A stretch of 24,058 nucleotides of DNA from RGIG4708 sp045633845 (GCA_045633845.1 JAZQZC010000035.1:1-24058); one strand, 5' to 3'; positions 1-7,215 are shown, counted from the first letter of the stretch. The notes: generated by a model from the letters alone, not told the origin. Made by a program: numbers and translations.

Positions 1-50
1 TTACTCGTGTCAAGTCAGGACTAAAAATCATTGTTTTAACTTTCAAAGTA

Positions 51-1397
51 TTACTCATCAATAGCACCAAGCCGCTCTCTTATTGTATCTTTTTTGTCAA
101 TTCCTAGTTTAAGGCAAATATTGTGCTCTAACAATAATGACAATACAAATATTGCACGCAAAAGGTCATCTCCCTTTAAAGCCTTTTTTTCTTTGGCCTT
201 ACTATAATGTGTGTAATAGTGTCTAGTATCTGCTATAATTTGAGCATATTTAGGGTTTGCTACATAATACTTATTAAACAAGCCGTCTTCTCTTCCAATC
301 AGCAAATCATTAAGTCGGGATACTAGAATAATATAATTACAATTTTCATCTTTTTGTGTATCACACAATAATAATTTTTCAATATCTGCAAAATTCTGAT
401 GTTTTCCAAATCTGTTAATTACAGATTCGACATATTTCTCTTTTTTGTTATCATAAAAAAAACGAGCATGGAATGTTTCTAGTGCTTGAACAATATTTAA
501 AAAAATCATTTCTTTTGGCATATCTCGATATTTAAATAATGACAAGTAAAGATTAAATATAGGCGCTAATTGCAACAATTCCTCCGTTATGTCTTTGCCA
601 GAAGGAATTTGCTTTAACATAAAATTATAATTCATAAATGATTGATTTTGTATCGGCAAATAGCATTCTGATGTAAATAGGGATTGCTTATAATAATCTA
701 TAATACTTTCGCTAACTGTATATGAATCTTCATAATCAATTAAATATTGCTTATAAATATTTACATTATCTCTAATTGCAAAAGATATAAAAGCTATAAT
801 TTTATCTCGTATCGCAGTAAAATAAGTCGTATCTTGTTTCTCATCTGCTTCAATTTCTACAACTAATCTTTCGATAACTTTTATTTCCTCATCTCTCGGG
901 AAGCTAAAAAGTCCGCTCTCCAAATCCGTTGAAAAGACAATTTTAGCACCAAACCAATTATACACATTGTCATCCCTGCTGTTCTTAAATTTAATGTTGA
1001 AGTCATTTGTTATATCTAAACAAGATAGCCCGCTCCATTGAAGTGCATTTTGTAGGATACATGTCATTTTATTATATTTTTTATTTATTACCTCACACCT
1101 CGACCAAATCATATAATCGGCAACATAATTCAACTGTTGCATTCTAAACCCTTGTGTGTGGTTTTTTGTACAATGATTGTGAAAGAGTGTAACTGTTGTA
1201 CCAGAATTCAATTCCCCTGTTATCACATCAACATTGCCATATCTTTTTCCAAAGGCAGATATATCCGATAAACTTTTAATAAGATTCAACAAAATGATCC
1301 CTTTGCTTTTATTGTATATGAGTTGACCACTTATTTCTTCGCCTAAAACATTAAATGTACCTGCGTAATATTGATCTCTTTCAAAATTATTAGACAT
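51..1397 (-). CDS. ApeA-like HEPN-domain protein, probable abortive-infection anti-phage defence
   Basis: The 448-residue protein has the two-part layout of the ApeA family. The N-terminal half (about residues 10-230) is beta-rich and resembles the ApeA N-terminal domain (G-x-F start, a later G-x-x-x-x-G-T-T-V-T-L stretch, and a mid-domain W). The C-terminal half is an all-helical HEPN-like domain. Its R-x4-H RNase motif is visible as R392-H-Y-Y-T-H397, close to the C-terminus as in Apea-like HEPN proteins. ApeA is known as a single-gene abortive-infection system in enterobacteria, and HEPN domains usually cut RNA on activation. That this copy defends is inferred from the family. The ATG at 1395-1397 has a GAGG about 9 nt upstream. 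A small membrane protein gene lies 38 nt upstream on the same strand, probably in one transcript. The nearby prophage is a separate element. No frameshift is seen. Confidence 0.72.
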   Translation of the reverse strand: MSNNFERDQYYAGTFNVLGEEISGQLIYNKSKGIILLNLIKSLSDISAFGKRYGNVDVITGELNSGTTVTLFHNHCTKNHTQGFRMQQLNYVADYMIWSRCEVINKKYNKMTCILQNALQWSGLSCLDITNDFNIKFKNSRDDNVYNWFGAKIVFSTDLESGLFSFPRDEEIKVIERLVVEIEADEKQDTTYFTAIRDKIIAFISFAIRDNVNIYKQYLIDYEDSYTVSESIIDYYKQSLFTSECYLPIQNQSFMNYNFMLKQIPSGKDITEELLQLAPIFNLYLSLFKYRDMPKEMIFLNIVQALETFHARFFYDNKKEKYVESVINRFGKHQNFADIEKLLLCDTQKDENCNYIILVSRLNDLLIGREDGLFNKYYVANPKYAQIIADTRHYYTHYSKAKEKKALKGDDLLRAIFVLSLLLEHNICLKLGIDKKDTIRERLGAIDE

Positions 1398-1435
1398 ATC
1401 TTATTCCTCACTCAATTTCATTATTCGACAAATTT

Positions 1436-1645
1436 CTACATTCCCGTCATTATAATTCGTTGACGATTTATATACAACCAAAATACAAATATATTAAATG
1501 ATGACATAACAACTATAACACCTGACAAAATCAAAACAAGACTATTCAATACTTCTCCGAATTTTGTTTTACGCAAATACCAATGTATACTGGGATATTT
1601 CCAGCCTCTTATTCCAGCAATTATCAATATAATTTCAATCATCAT
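1436..1645 (-). CDS. Small two-helix membrane protein upstream of the HEPN gene
   Basis: This 69-residue ORF has a hydrophobic N-terminus (residues 2-10), a basic middle (R-G-W-K, L-R-K-T-K) and a strong hydrophobic segment at about residues 32-58. It looks like a small integral membrane protein. I do not recognise a family. It lies between a good minus-strand promoter (1681-1709) and the ApeA-like gene, so the two may be cotranscribed. Pairs of a membrane peptide and an effector are common in abortive-infection loci, but that role is only a guess. Weak point: no clear Shine-Dalgarno sequence precedes the ATG-ATG start, so the start, or even the ORF, could be wrong. Confidence 0.45.
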   Translation of the reverse strand: MMIEIILIIAGIRGWKYPSIHWYLRKTKFGEVLNSLVLILSGVIVVMSSFNIFVFWLYINRQRIIMTGM

Positions 1646-1680
1646 AAGAAATTTTTATATATTCATCTTATCACAAATTC

Positions 1681-1709
1681 ATTATATCATATCAAAAACA
1701 TACGACCAA
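1681..1709 (-). promoter_or_regulatory. Promoter for the small membrane protein/HEPN genes
   Basis: On the minus strand TTGGTC (-35, 1704-1709) lies 17 nt from a perfect TATAAT (-10, 1681-1686), which is preceded by TGA as an extended -10. It sits about 36 nt upstream of the 69-residue ORF start. The rest of 1646-1818 shows no other gene. Confidence 0.6.
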
Positions 1710-1818
1710 CAAATGAGTTTTTACACAAAAACACCACTTTGTTACAAGCGATGTTTTGAGTATTTGATATTAATTTAACATTATATATTTATGTGTAACA
1801 AATTATAAATTTATTGGC

Positions 1819-2256
1819 TTACTTTTTCATTTCCAAATATGGCAAAGCTGTAAAACCGTGTTTTTTATATAAATTTACCGCCCTTTCATTTTCATCTTCT
1901 ACTTCCAGCCTGAAAATGCAATCAGTATACTTTTTTGTGATAAATTCCATAAACATATCCCCAATTCCTGAACCTCTATATCCGTCTTTAATATACAAGT
2001 CCTCAATCCAGATGCAAAGTTTGCCAAATTCAGTTGAAAAACTTTTTGCAATCATCGCATACCCTTGTATGCATTTTGAATCTTCTATTATAAATCCTTC
2101 CAAGTAGGGGTTTTCATTAATGCAATTTTCTATATCATTAGAGAAAATCTCTTCCGAACCATTGGTAAATACTGCTGGTGAAGCGTAAAACAACCTCATC
2201 ATTTCAAGAACATCGGCTTTATCTTTTTCAATCATAGCTCTTATTGTACTATTCAT
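1819..2256 (-). CDS. GNAT-family N-acetyltransferase
   Basis: The 145-residue protein has the GNAT fold signatures. An acidic beta strand, L-Y-I-K-D-G-Y, leads into the acetyl-CoA pyrophosphate loop R94-G-S-G-I-G99. It is followed by L-E-V-E-D-E-N-E-R-A-V-N-L-Y-K-K-H-G-F at about 118-135, the usual motif B region with the conserved N and Y. The enzyme should transfer an acetyl group from acetyl-CoA to an amine; the substrate cannot be read from sequence. I chose the ATG at 2254-2256 because GGAG lies about 10 nt upstream; the frame extends 16 codons further without a better ribosome site. It is a single gene with no obvious link to its neighbours. Confidence 0.85.
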   Translation of the reverse strand: MNSTIRAMIEKDKADVLEMMRLFYASPAVFTNGSEEIFSNDIENCINENPYLEGFIIEDSKCIQGYAMIAKSFSTEFGKLCIWIEDLYIKDGYRGSGIGDMFMEFITKKYTDCIFRLEVEDENERAVNLYKKHGFTALPYLEMKK

Positions 2257-2344
2257 ATTAATTAATCTCCATAAATTCAAGTTTAACTTTTTTGGATACC
2301 ACAATATATGTCAAGATTTGTTGACTCAAGCTTAAAACATTTTA

Positions 2345-2773
2345 TTATTTTGTATAAACAAGCTCAAAGCTTTCACCAGTTTGAAATTGTGTTACGTCCA
2401 CTCCTGTTGACATATACTCACCATTTTTATTAAATGCCCAGTAGCTTTGGTCTATATCATAATCTGCAACAATTCCGTTTGCGATTTTTACATATAGTCC
2501 GTATACACCCTCTTCACCCGAAATAAGCTTGTGTTCTTTGAGTGCGTCACCTACTGTTTGTGCATCTGTTTTAATTGTAAAGGTAACAGATTTACTCCCT
2601 GCCTCAACTTCAACATACACTGTTTTTTCGCCATCTCCAAGGGTTGTATCCTCGGTATATGCAGCAGTTTCCCACAGTTCGTCGGCAGTCGGTTCATTTG
2701 CACAAGAAGAAAAACAAAGGCAAAGTGCCATTGCACAAATTATACAGGTTATCAATTTAAATTGTTTTTTCAT
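2345..2773 (-). CDS. DUF4430-type lipoprotein
   Basis: This is a 142-residue exported lipoprotein. It has a K-K-Q-F-K n-region, a hydrophobic core (about 7-22) and a lipobox ending F-S-S-C (Cys about 24). After a short acidic linker comes a single compact domain of about 90 residues with T-V-Y-V-E-V-E, then T-V-G-D-A-L-K-E-H, then a late Y-W-A-F-N-K-N-G-E-Y-M and G-V-D-V at the end. That order matches DUF4430 (transcobalamin-like C-terminal fold), common in surface proteins of gut Clostridia. It probably binds a ligand at the cell surface; in the family the domain is linked to cobalamin or related carriers, but no ligand is proven here. It lies 21 nt downstream of the DUF1294 gene, so the two form an operon. 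Confidence 0.75.
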   Translation of the reverse strand: MKKQFKLITCIICAMALCLCFSSCANEPTADELWETAAYTEDTTLGDGEKTVYVEVEAGSKSVTFTIKTDAQTVGDALKEHKLISGEEGVYGLYVKIANGIVADYDIDQSYWAFNKNGEYMSTGVDVTQFQTGESFELVYTK

Positions 2774-2794
2774 TGTGGTTATCCTCTTTTCTTT

Positions 2795-3070
2795 TTATAT
2801 CTGCAGCCAATACATTAAAGCGTAAATCAAGGCAGCATGTAGCACAACTGCGCACGGCACAGCAACGCGGAATTTAATTTTTGACGTTTTGTGATTAAAC
2901 ACAACCATCGCAAACATTGCACCAACACTGCCAAGTAAAAATGCCAGTGCAACAAGTGTTTTTTCTTTTATGCGCCTTGACCCTCTCTTTGCGCGGTGCT
3001 TGTCTATGCCGTATACAAAAAATACAAGGCCGTTCCATATTGCAAGTATAATGACGGATTCTATCATCAT
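2795..3070 (-). CDS. DUF1294 family membrane protein
   Basis: The 91-residue protein matches the small DUF1294 family. An N-terminal membrane helix is followed by Y-G-I-D-K-H-R-A-K-R-G-S-R-R-I-K-E, then a second helix with L-L-G-S-V-G-A-M-F-A-M, the conserved F-N-H-K-T-S-K-I-K-F box, and a final helix. The family is widespread and integral to the membrane; its function is unknown. The gene follows a strong promoter (3112-3140) and precedes the DUF4430 lipoprotein by 21 nt in the same orientation. The two may work together at the envelope, but that is inference from context. Confidence 0.85.
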   Translation of the reverse strand: MMIESVIILAIWNGLVFFVYGIDKHRAKRGSRRIKEKTLVALAFLLGSVGAMFAMVVFNHKTSKIKFRVAVPCAVVLHAALIYALMYWLQI

Positions 3071-3111
3071 TGATTACAACTCCAATGGCTAGCTATCAAT
3101 TTTACACTAAC

Positions 3112-3140
3112 ATTATATCACAAGAAAATAAAAATGACAA
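3112..3140 (-). promoter_or_regulatory. Promoter for the DUF1294/DUF4430 operon
   Basis: Minus strand TTGTCA (3135-3140), a 17-nt spacer and TATAAT (3112-3117) with TGTGA directly before the -10 (extended -10). The -35 lies inside the left arm of the putP terminator, so termination and initiation overlap in about 60 bp. Confidence 0.65.
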
Positions 3141-3168
3141 TTCTTGTTTAATTGAATCGTCATTTTTA
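3129..3168 (-). terminator. Terminator downstream of putP
   Basis: Arms 3129-3143 and 3154-3168 form a 15-bp stem with a 10-nt loop, flanked by A5 and T5. The one imperfect pair is A-C on the plus strand but a G-U wobble in minus-strand RNA, so it fits the leftward putP transcript, whose stop is 15 nt away. The A/T flanks make it potentially bidirectional. Confidence 0.8.
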
Positions 3169-3182
3169 TATATTATTTAAAA

Positions 3183-4739
3183 TTATTTTGCACTTACTGC
3201 TTCAAAATCTTCTTCAATTTCTTTTGATGGTGCAGGTGTGAGAAGTGATACCACAACAATAACCACACAAGAAATCACAAACGCAGGAAGAAGTTCGTAT
3301 ATAGCAAAGGCACCACCGAGCTTGCTGATAACAAGCTTCCAGATAAATACCATAGCAGCACCGCTTACCATACCTGCAACAGCGCCCTCTTTTGTTGTTC
3401 TCTTCCAAAAAAGTGAGAAAAGCATCAAAGGACCAAATGTTGCGCCAAAGCCTGCCCAAGCAAATGATACGATTTTGAATATAACGCTGTTTTCGTCAAG
3501 GGCAATTACAATAGCAATAAGAGCTATAACAAGAAGTGTTGCTCTTGTAATTACCATAACCTGTTTGTCTGTAGCCTTTTTGTTGCAAACACCCTGATAA
3601 ATATTTTTGGCAAAAGCCGAAGCTGCAATCAGAAGATAAGAGTCGGATGAACTGATGGTTGCAGCAAGAATACCTGCCATTACAAAACCCGCAATAATTG
3701 CAGGAAGTGAGCTTGTTGCAAGTGTAATAAATATGTTTTCGGCAGAAGATGCTGTAAGGTGCTCAACTGCAAAAAGCTGTCTGCCAACAATACCGATAAA
3801 TACTGCAACTGCAAGAGAAATAACAACCCAAATCATTGCAATTCTTCTTGACATTTTGAGCTCCTTTTCCTCACGGATTGCCATAAATCTTAAAAGAACC
3901 TGTGGCATACCGAAGTATCCAAGACCCCATGCAAGCATAGAGCAGATACTGAGCCATGTATATGGAGCTGCTTCACCAAATACAGGTTTGCCTGCCTCTA
4001 CAAGCTGCTGACCGTCTGCACCAAGTGTAGGTGTGGCAAGGCCAAAGAAATCGAGGAAGCCCGGGATTTCTTTTGCATTTTCGATAATTGTGCCAATGCC
4101 CCCTGCATTAATTGTGCTTACAGCCACAATAACAACAAGTGCAATTATCATTACAATGCCCTGCATAAAGTCGGATGCGCTTTCGGCAAGGAACCCGCCG
4201 AGAAGTGTGTACAGCAATACAAAAATTGCACCTACAATCATCATAGATACATAAGACATGCCAAACAATGTTGAAAACAGCTTGCCGCAGGTTACAAAGC
4301 AGCTTGCTGCATAAACCGTAAAGAATACAAGAATAAACAATGCTGCAATGGTAAGAATAACCTTTTTGTTTTCGCGAAATCTGTTAGAAAAGAATTCCGG
4401 AAGTGTAATAGAGTTATTTGCCCTGATGCTGTATCGGCGAAGTCTTTTTGATACAAGCAGCCAGTTAAAATATGTACCTATTGCAAGACCGATAGCTGTC
4501 CACGCTGCATCTGCCATACCGCACCAGTATGCAACGCCAGGAAGTCCCATAAGGAGCCATCCGCTCATATCAGAAGCCTCTGCGCTCATTGCGGTTACCC
4601 ATGGGCCCAAAGAACGTCCGCCAAGATAGTAGTTTTCTGAATTTGAATTTGCTCTTTTTGCAAAAGCAATACCGATAACTATTACTACAGCCATATAAAT
4701 TACCATAGCAATAAGTATCTGAATTGTTTCAATACTCAT
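3183..4739 (-). CDS. putP: Sodium/proline symporter
   Basis: The 518-residue protein is a sodium:solute symporter of the PutP type, importing proline with Na+ across the cytoplasmic membrane. It has about 13 hydrophobic segments. The PutP signature S-D57-M-S59-G-W-L-L-M-G-L-P-G in TM2 carries the Asp known to bind Na+ in the E. coli protein (D55 there). A-G-I-L-A-A-T-I-S-S-S-D-S in TM8 holds the Ser/Thr residues of the Na+ site, and G-G-F-L-A-E-S-A-S-D-F-M-Q-G marks the middle. Length matches the family (about 500). The ATG at 4737-4739 has GGAGG 9-10 nt upstream and its own promoter (4773-4801). A terminator follows, so it is monocistronic. The substrate could be a related solute, but the TM2 motif favours proline. 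Confidence 0.93.
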   Translation of the reverse strand: MSIETIQILIAMVIYMAVVIVIGIAFAKRANSNSENYYLGGRSLGPWVTAMSAEASDMSGWLLMGLPGVAYWCGMADAAWTAIGLAIGTYFNWLLVSKRLRRYSIRANNSITLPEFFSNRFRENKKVILTIAALFILVFFTVYAASCFVTCGKLFSTLFGMSYVSMMIVGAIFVLLYTLLGGFLAESASDFMQGIVMIIALVVIVAVSTINAGGIGTIIENAKEIPGFLDFFGLATPTLGADGQQLVEAGKPVFGEAAPYTWLSICSMLAWGLGYFGMPQVLLRFMAIREEKELKMSRRIAMIWVVISLAVAVFIGIVGRQLFAVEHLTASSAENIFITLATSSLPAIIAGFVMAGILAATISSSDSYLLIAASAFAKNIYQGVCNKKATDKQVMVITRATLLVIALIAIVIALDENSVIFKIVSFAWAGFGATFGPLMLFSLFWKRTTKEGAVAGMVSGAAMVFIWKLVISKLGGAFAIYELLPAFVISCVVIVVVSLLTPAPSKEIEEDFEAVSAK

Positions 4740-4772
4740 TATTTAATCCTCCATAAAACAATATGCCAAAAC

Positions 4773-4801
4773 ATTATATCACAAATTTTTACAGAATGCA
4801 A
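4773..4801 (-). promoter_or_regulatory. putP promoter
   Basis: Minus strand TTGCAT (4796-4801), 17-nt spacer, TATAAT (4773-4778) preceded by TGTGA. It lies about 34 nt upstream of the putP ATG. Confidence 0.65.
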
Positions 4802-4844
4802 CACAGAATTAGGTATAAATCAATGCCTGTACCGAATTCTGTGT
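4801..4844. terminator. Terminator-like hairpin between ppa and putP
   Basis: Perfect 10-bp arms 4801-4810 and 4835-4844, extended by GGTA/TACC after one mismatch. The T-run (TTTTTA) lies on the plus-strand side, opposite to the leftward ppa transcript, and the minus side has only TTG. It could be a weak ppa terminator or a structure in the ppa 3' end. Confidence 0.5.
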
Positions 4845-4890
4845 TTTTATATCCCGCTAATAAAACAAATTACATACTGCGGTTATGATT

Positions 4891-5424
4891 TTATTTACAA
4901 AACTTTTCTACATAATCATTAATAGCTTTGTCAATAATCTTGAGTGAAGCCTCGCGGTTGCTTACCTCATTTACTGCGGTTGTTTTGTTTTCAAGGTTTT
5001 TATACACGCTGAAAAAATGGCTCATTTCGTCAAAAACGTGCTTTGGAAGCTCGCTGATATCCTTGTACATATTGTAGTTTGGGTCGCTAAATGGTATGGC
5101 AATAATTTTTTCGTCATTGCGGCCGTTGTCTATCATAGAAATAACCCCAATCGGGTATGCCCGAACAAGAGTCATAGGCTCAATTTGCTCCGAACAAAGC
5201 AGCAGCACATCGAGAGGGTCATTATCATCACCGTAGGTACGCGGAATAAATCCATAGTTTGCAGGATAATGAGTGGATGTATGCAAAATTCTGTCAAGCA
5301 TAAGATAGCCTGATTCTTTATCAAGCTCATACTTTTTCTTACTGCCCTTGGAAATTTCTATAACACAGATAAAATCTTCTGCGTGTATTCTTTTTGGTGA
5401 AATATCGTGCCATATATTAGACAT
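4891..5424 (-). CDS. ppa: Inorganic pyrophosphatase (family I)
   Basis: The 178-residue cytoplasmic enzyme hydrolyses pyrophosphate to two phosphates and so pulls biosynthetic reactions forward. The family I signature D67-N-D69-P-L-D72-V supplies the metal-binding Asp residues. Upstream features also match: H-T-S-T-H-Y-P-A-N-Y-G-F-I-P-R-T-Y-G precedes it, and a basic K-G-S-K-K-K-Y-E near residue 26 fits the substrate-binding part. Length is that of bacterial enzymes (about 175). I start at the ATG 5422-5424, which has AGGAG about 8 nt upstream; the frame stays open to 5535, but the extra residues would overlap the promoter. It is the last host gene before the prophage, which inserted upstream of its promoter. 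Confidence 0.95.
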   Translation of the reverse strand: MSNIWHDISPKRIHAEDFICVIEISKGSKKKYELDKESGYLMLDRILHTSTHYPANYGFIPRTYGDDNDPLDVLLLCSEQIEPMTLVRAYPIGVISMIDNGRNDEKIIAIPFSDPNYNMYKDISELPKHVFDEMSHFFSVYKNLENKTTAVNEVSNREASLKIIDKAINDYVEKFCK

Positions 5425-5455
5425 ATTATTATCTCCTTTATTGTTGATAGTGATA

Positions 5456-5484
5456 ATTATATCACATAATTTGCAAAAAGTAAA
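5456..5484 (-). promoter_or_regulatory. ppa promoter
   Basis: Minus strand TTTACT (5479-5484), 17-nt spacer, TATAAT (5456-5461) with TGTGA before it. It is intact, so prophage insertion at about 5.59 kb should not have separated ppa from its core promoter. Confidence 0.65.
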
Positions 5485-5533
5485 CAATATAAATGCGTAC
5501 AAAGTACATATTACCCTGAGGGGCAACACGGTC

Positions 5534-5555
5534 AAAAATCTCGCAAGAGATTTTT
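5534..5555. terminator. Perfect GNRA-loop hairpin at the host/prophage border
   Basis: A 9-bp perfect stem (5534-5542 with 5547-5555) closes on a GCAA tetraloop, with A5 and T5 at its feet, so it can act as a terminator in either direction. GGT/ACC flanks extend it past a bulged C. It lies just outside the proposed prophage end and was probably the terminator of a host neighbour now displaced. Confidence 0.55.
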
Positions 5556-5584
5556 ACCGATTAAAAAAAGACTTATCAAAACAG

Positions 5585-5672
5585 GTGTGATGTAACATGT
5601 AAACTGAGAAAATAAGTGTGATGTGAAAAAAGGCGGGTAAATGTGATAATAAACCCTAAAAGGTGCGTAAAT
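5585..5672. repeat. Phased short repeats at the proposed prophage left end
   Basis: GTGTGATGT occurs at 5585-5593 and 5616-5624, and TGTGAT again at 5642-5647. A 15-mer AAAAGGCGGGTAAAT (5628-5642) recurs at 5658-5672 with two changes. Spacings of 30-31 bp are three DNA turns. This resembles multiple transposase-binding sites at the end of a Mu-type element; the binding role is inference. Confidence 0.5.
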
Positions 5673-5838
5673 AGTGGGTTTTGGTGAAATGTGTACGATA
5701 ATTTGTGCAAAATTACAATAAAATTGAATGTTACACTTTTTGAGCAGTTTTTATGGTGATGTTGAGAAATTGCAAAAGTGATTTTGTAGTGTTTTAAAAA
5801 GTTTTAAAAAAGTGTTTTAAAATTTAAAAAGATGTTTT

Positions 5839-5891
5839 AAAAAAGGCGGTTATAGATGCTATGTAAAATGCATTTATATTCCGTCTTTTTT
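5839..5891. terminator. Long terminator-like hairpin in the left-end region
   Basis: AAAAAAGGCGG (5839-5849) pairs with CCGTCTTTTTT (5881-5891), with one G-U pair on the plus strand and a second small inner stem (ATGC/GCAT). A6 and T6 feet allow termination in both directions. It could stop leftward transcription from the immunity operon before the host ppa. Confidence 0.45.
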
Positions 5892-6191
5892 AGTATTTAT
5901 GCGGTTTGTGGGATGTTTGTATGATTTGTGCGTTGTTTTAAAAAGGCATTTAAACAGTTTTAAAAGAGAGTGTTTAAAAACTCGGCCGCAAGGACCGCAT
6001 CGGCGCCAGTAACATTAAACCCGAAAATAATTTTAATGGTGCATTTTTGAAATTTTAATGGTGCAAACGACCCATTAAGTATTTATGCGGTGTTGAGGCA
6101 CTTTTTTAAAATTTTAAAAAGAAAAATAACACGCAAAATAAGAAAATTGTGATTTTACAGTAAGAATACACAAATGTTCAGTATTTATGCG
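5892..6191 (+). repeat. Three copies of AGTATTTATGCG in the left-end region
   Basis: Exact copies start at 5892, 6078 and 6180, all in the same orientation and each followed by a G/T-rich tail (for example GTTTGTG, GTGTTG, TGTTTGTG). A degenerate form (AGTTTTTATGG) lies near 5750. Three exact 12-mers within 300 bp are very unlikely by chance. Likely protein-binding sites (transposase or repressor). The region 5485-6327 has no convincing gene. Confidence 0.6.
6030..6065 (+). repeat. Direct repeat ATTTTAATGGTGCA, two copies
   Basis: Exact 14-bp copies at 6030-6043 and 6052-6065, 22 bp apart (two helical turns), between the second and third part of the left-end repeats. An inverted CCATTA follows at about 6072-6077. 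Function unknown; consistent with a protein-binding array. Confidence 0.5.
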
Positions 6192-6327
6192 TGTTTGTGT
6201 TCATATGTATTTTCTTCTGAAACATTAGAATTTTGGTCACATGCGGAAATAACTTTGCGAAATTTGATTATTTTTTTAATAACACCTTTTTCTTTTGTAA
6301 ATAATCAATTTAAATATAGTTATAAAA

Positions 6328-6783
6328 TCAATACTCAAATCGTATTGCAATATATTGTTCATTTGTTTTTGGGTCTTTTTCTTCTTGCACAAAAATTATG
6401 ATAAATGAATCATTTGTATCATCATCTTCTTTTTCTTTAACATAATATACTGTATGAATGCCAGACATATCTTTACCTGTTTCATATACATATCCTCTTG
6501 AAGTTATCACTTCCAAATATTTATGATATACATTTTTTACATCATCATATTTGTATGCGTATATATACTCGGTTTTGCCTGTACTTAATGGATTCCTTTG
6601 AATTTCAGCAGGTTCAACGCCGAACAAGGCACCGAAATCCGGTATTTTTTCATAATCATAATACGTAATGTCAGCTTGTGTATTTTCTATATTGGTATTT
6701 GAGTTCATAACAAACAAAAATGCAATTGCGATTATTGCTGACAGCGAAAGTCCTAAACCAAATCCTATTATAACTTTTTTCAT
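6328..6783 (-). CDS. Membrane-anchored or secreted protein of the immunity operon
   Basis: The 151-residue protein begins M-K-K-V-I-I-G and has one N-terminal hydrophobic helix (about residues 4-27). The remainder is a polar extracytoplasmic domain rich in Tyr, Asp and Glu, with a Y-Y-D-Y-E-K-I-P-D-F start and an acidic E-K-E-D-D-D-T-N-D stretch. I do not recognise a family. The ATG at 6781-6783 is favoured over one six codons upstream because GGGGG lies 5 nt before it. It begins 14 nt after the ImmA-like gene in the same leftward operon, so it should be expressed in the lysogen. A role in superinfection exclusion or surface conversion is plausible from its position but not shown. Confidence 0.75.
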   Translation of the reverse strand: MKKVIIGFGLGLSLSAIIAIAFLFVMNSNTNIENTQADITYYDYEKIPDFGALFGVEPAEIQRNPLSTGKTEYIYAYKYDDVKNVYHKYLEVITSRGYVYETGKDMSGIHTVYYVKEKEDDDTNDSFIIIFVQEEKDPKTNEQYIAIRFEY

Positions 6784-6797
6784 TTTTACCCCCATAT

Positions 6798-7214
6798 TCA
6801 ATTGTAAATCAAGTCATCAATATTATAGTTGTTTTTATAATATTCCACTGCCCACTTGGCGAAATTGTAGTCAAGCTCATACTGCTCGGCTAACTGCCAT
6901 ATTTCAGTAATGCCGTGCGAAACAGCATCTATAAAATCGCTTAATGGGAATACGACATCAAGCTTCCATCGGTCCGCACGGTATTCGTGCTTTTCGCGAA
7001 TATCCAGCGGATTTTTTATGTTGTAAAAACTATGTGTACAACAATGACCAAGCTCGTGTGATAGCTTATCTTTGAGTTCTACAGATGATGATATACGGCC
7101 GAGGTCGATTGCAATGTTGCCAGGAACAGACATCGAAACAACGCTCTCAAAATTTATATCATATATATGTACATTATTTTCTTCTGCTATATCATACAAC
7201 TGCGTAATGTTCAA
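6798..7214 (-). CDS. ImmA/IrrE-family metallopeptidase
   Basis: The 138-residue protein carries the zinc-peptidase motif H53-E-L-G-H57 and a downstream acidic ligand region K-H-E77-Y-R-A-D-R-W, as in ImmA/IrrE (COG2856). In ICEBs1 and related phages, ImmA cleaves the repressor encoded beside it to trigger induction; here the XRE repressor gene is directly upstream. I favour a TTG start at 7212-7214, one base after the repressor stop, with GGGG 9 nt upstream. A longer reading to 7253 would overlap the repressor and lacks a ribosome site. Its job is therefore probably to inactivate the repressor and switch the prophage to replication. Confidence 0.85.
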   Translation of the reverse strand: MNITQLYDIAEENNVHIYDINFESVVSMSVPGNIAIDLGRISSSVELKDKLSHELGHCCTHSFYNIKNPLDIREKHEYRADRWKLDVVFPLSDFIDAVSHGITEIWQLAEQYELDYNFAKWAVEYYKNNYNIDDLIYN

Positions 7215-7215
7215 A

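Noticed and set aside
1..50. Possible end of another gene at the left edge
   Set aside because: Only 50 bases are present and no frame shows recognisable sequence.
2529..2825. Plus-strand ORFs across the DUF4430 lipoprotein
   Set aside because: The minus-strand frame has a lipobox and a known domain; the plus-strand frames have no family features.
3655..4011. Antisense ORF within putP
   Set aside because: It mirrors the conserved putP frame, with Ile/Ala/Thr-rich composition typical of antisense shadows, and no ribosome site.
5425..5535. 37-residue N-terminal extension of pyrophosphatase
   Set aside because: It would include the promoter region; the ATG at 5422-5424 has a good ribosome site and gives the family length.
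5790..5850. CRISPR-like array of GTTTTAAAA repeats
   Set aside because: Units are 9-13 nt, irregular, with no spacers of constant size and no cas genes; it is AT-rich low-complexity DNA.
6174..6401. 75-codon plus-strand ORF in the left-end region
   Set aside because: No ribosome site, low-complexity residues, overlaps the 3' end of the convergent gene at 6328 and begins within a repeat copy.
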